A DNA stretch of 15,891 nt from Bacteroidales bacterium UBA6408 (GTDB lineage: Bacteria; Bacteroidota; Bacteroidia; Bacteroidales; UBA932): assembly GCA_002439805.1 (NCBI GenBank), contig DJPQ01000094.1:54401-70291 (forward strand), read 5' to 3'. The translations under genes and the position numbers were made by a program. Of this stretch, positions 14,048-15,891 are shown piece after piece. A model generated the notes under the pieces. The model saw nothing but the letters and a program-made list of their open reading frames with translations, made no database searches and was not told the origin of the DNA. Each line of letters opens with the position of its first letter. Position 1 is the first letter of the stretch.

Positions 14048-15703
14048 ATGAAAGGGACTGGTCTGAAAAATATCATTATCGCCCTTGCGCTGTGCATTCC
14101 CGTGTACGGCGCATCGGCGTATAATCACCCCGGCTCGCTTGAGGAGCGGCTTTCCGCTCTGGACGCGGCTCTGGAAGAGTCCGGGCGCAACGAGGAGACC
14201 AAACGCCTGCGCATATCCCGGCTTGAGGAAAAGTATGAGGAGGCGGGGACTTCTCCCGAACAGAGATACTACCTCGGCAAGAGCCTGATAGAGGAGAATA
14301 TGTCTTACGACTTCGACAAGACTCTGCTCTATCTGCGGCGTAACCTCGAAACGGCGGAATCTCTCGGTGACCCTGACAAGACGGACGAGTCCCTGATTCG
14401 CCTTGCATGGTTCTACGCCTCCTCGGGCTACTACTACGAGGCCGACCAGATTCTCAACAGCCGCCTTTCCGGATTCTCCTCCTCAAGCCCCAACTGGCTC
14501 CTTTACTGCCTTGCGCAGCAGAACCTCTACAACGAGATTCTGAACCACTCCGAGATGCCATACTCGGAGAGCGGCACTGTCGCCAAGGCCGAACGCTATA
14601 CGTCAATCCTCCTCGAACAGCTTCCGCATGATTCGTCGGACTGGGTGCGGCTCAAGGTTATAGACCTGCTTGCCAAGCAGCGCACGGCCGAGGCCCGTGA
14701 GGTCTGTGAGGCCGCTCTGGACCTGTTCTGCACTCAGCCTCGTCTCCATGCCCTTGCGGCCTATCTCTATGCCATTCTCTGCGGAGCATCGGGAGACACT
14801 GACGAGATGACCTCATGGTATGCCGTCGCGGCCTGCGAATATGCCGGGCTCTGCGTCAAGGACAACAACTCTCTCTATCTCCTCTCTACCCTTCTCTACG
14901 ACCGGGGTGAAGGGGAACGGGCAAGGCGTTATGCCGAGGTCGCGCTCAGAAATTCCTCCGAGTATGACCGAAACCTCCGTTACGGGCAGGTCGCCGGCTA
15001 TCTGAACAGACTCGAAGACATGGAACGCGACGCGGAGCGCGAGCGCCTCAACCATTTCCGCACGGTCCTTGCCGTCGTCATATCTTTCCTCCTCTGTCTC
15101 GTCGCGGCGCTTTCGTTTCTCGTCGTTATGAACCGCAGGCTCCACCGGGCGAAGAACACGCTGAAGGAGCGGAACGAGCAGATTTCCTCCCTGAACAGAC
15201 GGCTTTCCTCGCAGAGGGCTGAAATCGTCGAGGCCAACAGGGTGAAGGAAGAATATATCGCCATGTTCCTGAGCATCAGTTCACAATACATCGACAAACT
15301 TACCTCCTTTCAGAACGATGTCCGCCGGCGCATATCCCGGAATCAGACGGACGAACTCCTTGCGGAACTCAGGGATGCTGAGCGCACGGGCAGGGAACTC
15401 GACAATTTTTACAGGATGTTCGACGACATATTCCTCAACATCTATCCGACTTTTGTCGATGATTTCAACGCCCTGCTGTCCGACGAAGGGAAGGTTTCTC
15501 TGCCTAAGGGCGGCGGGCTGAACGCTGAACTGAGGATATATGCGCTGGTGCGTCTGGGAATCAATGACTCGACGAAGATTGCCTCGCTGCTGCACTATTC
15601 CGTCCAGACCATATATAATTACAGGAACAGGGTGAAGAACTCCGCCCTTGACCGCACGGGCTTTGAGGACGCCGTTCGCGGGATAGGCTCTTTCAGCGTC
15701 TGA
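14048..15703 (+). CDS. TPR/DUF6377-type membrane transcriptional regulator
   Basis: This is a 551-residue one-component regulator. A signal peptide (KNIIIALALCIPVYGASA) leads to a periplasmic region of ~310 residues made of TPR-like helical pairs (EQRYYLGKSLIEEN, LIRLAWFYASSGYYYEADQI, RLHALAAYLYAILCGASGD). A transmembrane helix lies at ~339-361 (TVLAVVISFLLCLVAALSFL), then a coiled coil to ~405, then a helical domain (NFYRMFDDIFLNIYPTF). A C-terminal HTH at ~507-535 (DSTKIASLLHYSVQTIYNYR) follows RIYALVRLGI, a signature I associate with DUF6377 proteins. The layout resembles the starch regulator SusR of Bacteroides thetaiotaomicron. No kinase or receiver domain is present. It sits 44 bp after the GH128 gene with its own promoter, and probably senses oligosaccharide in the periplasm and activates the SusC operon; that target is inferred from position. 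Confidence 0.88.
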   Translation: MKGTGLKNIIIALALCIPVYGASAYNHPGSLEERLSALDAALEESGRNEETKRLRISRLEEKYEEAGTSPEQRYYLGKSLIEENMSYDFDKTLLYLRRNLETAESLGDPDKTDESLIRLAWFYASSGYYYEADQILNSRLSGFSSSSPNWLLYCLAQQNLYNEILNHSEMPYSESGTVAKAERYTSILLEQLPHDSSDWVRLKVIDLLAKQRTAEAREVCEAALDLFCTQPRLHALAAYLYAILCGASGDTDEMTSWYAVAACEYAGLCVKDNNSLYLLSTLLYDRGEGERARRYAEVALRNSSEYDRNLRYGQVAGYLNRLEDMERDAERERLNHFRTVLAVVISFLLCLVAALSFLVVMNRRLHRAKNTLKERNEQISSLNRRLSSQRAEIVEANRVKEEYIAMFLSISSQYIDKLTSFQNDVRRRISRNQTDELLAELRDAERTGRELDNFYRMFDDIFLNIYPTFVDDFNALLSDEGKVSLPKGGGLNAELRIYALVRLGINDSTKIASLLHYSVQTIYNYRNRVKNSALDRTGFEDAVRGIGSFSV

Positions 15704-15705
15704 CA

Positions 15706-15739
15706 TTTGTCTCCGTAGCACGGTTTTGCACGAATTTTG
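15706..15739 (+). promoter_or_regulatory. Weak candidate promoter for pfkA
   Basis: TTTG at 15706-15709 is followed after 22 bp by GAATTTTG (15732-15739), one base off TAnnTTTG. Spacing is slightly long. The start would be near 15746, leaving a leader of about 35 nt. Confidence 0.35.
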
Positions 15740-15781
15740 TTGCTTGCGCGGGTTCGGATTTTGAAGATTTCTTAATTTATT

Positions 15782-15891
15782 ATGGCAAAGATTTCTACAG
15801 TGGGAGTACTCACCTCCGGCGGTGACGCTCCCGGAATGAATGCGGCCGTGAGGGCCGTGACACGGGCTTCAATCTACAACGGATGGAAGGT
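15782..15891 (+). CDS. pfkA: ATP-dependent 6-phosphofructokinase, N-terminal part (3' truncated)
   Basis: The frame begins at the ATG at 15782 and runs off the window after 36 full codons. The start MAKISTVGVLTSGGDAPGMN continues AAVRAVTRASIYNGWK. GVLTSGGDAPGMNAAVR is the glycine-rich nucleotide-binding start of bacterial PfkA enzymes, which phosphorylate fructose 6-phosphate in the cytoplasm during glycolysis. It is separated by 78 bp from the regulator gene and is a housekeeping gene, so it probably marks the right edge of the carbohydrate cluster, although its product would use the glucose released by the cluster. Whether it is the ATP or pyrophosphate-dependent type cannot be told from this fragment. 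Confidence 0.9.
   Translation, partial: MAKISTVGVLTSGGDAPGMNAAVRAVTRASIYNGWK

Overview
The window looks like part of a Bacteroidales chromosome. The evidence is a SusC/SusD pair, four lipoproteins with Bacteroidetes-type lipoboxes, a fimbrillin-like protein, a DUF6377-type membrane regulator, promoter boxes of the TAnnTTTG class, and start codons preceded by A-rich sequence instead of Shine-Dalgarno sites. Coding regions are GC-rich for this order, which would suit an Alistipes-like or uncultured Bacteroidales lineage; that placement is inference.

Layout from left to right. (1) 1-702 (+) is the 3' end of a membrane sensor/regulator with a Y_Y_Y domain, a transmembrane helix, a coiled coil and a LuxR-type HTH. 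(2) A leftward unit reads, in transcription order, a 51-residue peptide gene (6416-6261), a fimbrillin/BACON-like lipoprotein (6240-4909) and a very large secreted enzyme (4836-745) that joins a GH78 alpha-L-rhamnosidase-like module to a complete GH3 beta-glucosidase. (3) A 455-bp divergent intergenic region (6417-6871) holds promoter boxes for both directions, a 3 x 25-bp tandem repeat and three helically phased TGTGAGT repeats. (4) A rightward polysaccharide-utilisation unit follows: a SusC-like TonB-dependent transporter, a SusD-like lipoprotein, a probable surface glycan-binding lipoprotein, and a GH128-CBM6 lipoprotein (predicted endo-beta-1,3-glucanase). (5) 14048-15703 (+) is a TPR/DUF6377 membrane regulator with its own promoter. 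(6) The start of pfkA (6-phosphofructokinase) marks the return to housekeeping genes.

Working model (inference): GH128 and the glycan-binding lipoproteins cut and capture a beta-1,3-glucan at the cell surface. SusC/SusD import the oligosaccharides, and a periplasmic GH3 activity, possibly that of the divergent fusion enzyme, releases glucose. The GH78 half suggests that the leftward unit handles, or also handles, rhamnosylated beta-glucosides such as plant diglycosides. The DUF6377 regulator and/or the LuxR-type sensor probably control these units.

The points most worth a second look are the GH78-GH3 fusion, a 9-G homopolymer inside the SusC signal-peptide codons that could act as a phase-variation switch, the phased TGTGAGT repeats ahead of susC, and the tandem-repeat leaders of the leftward unit.
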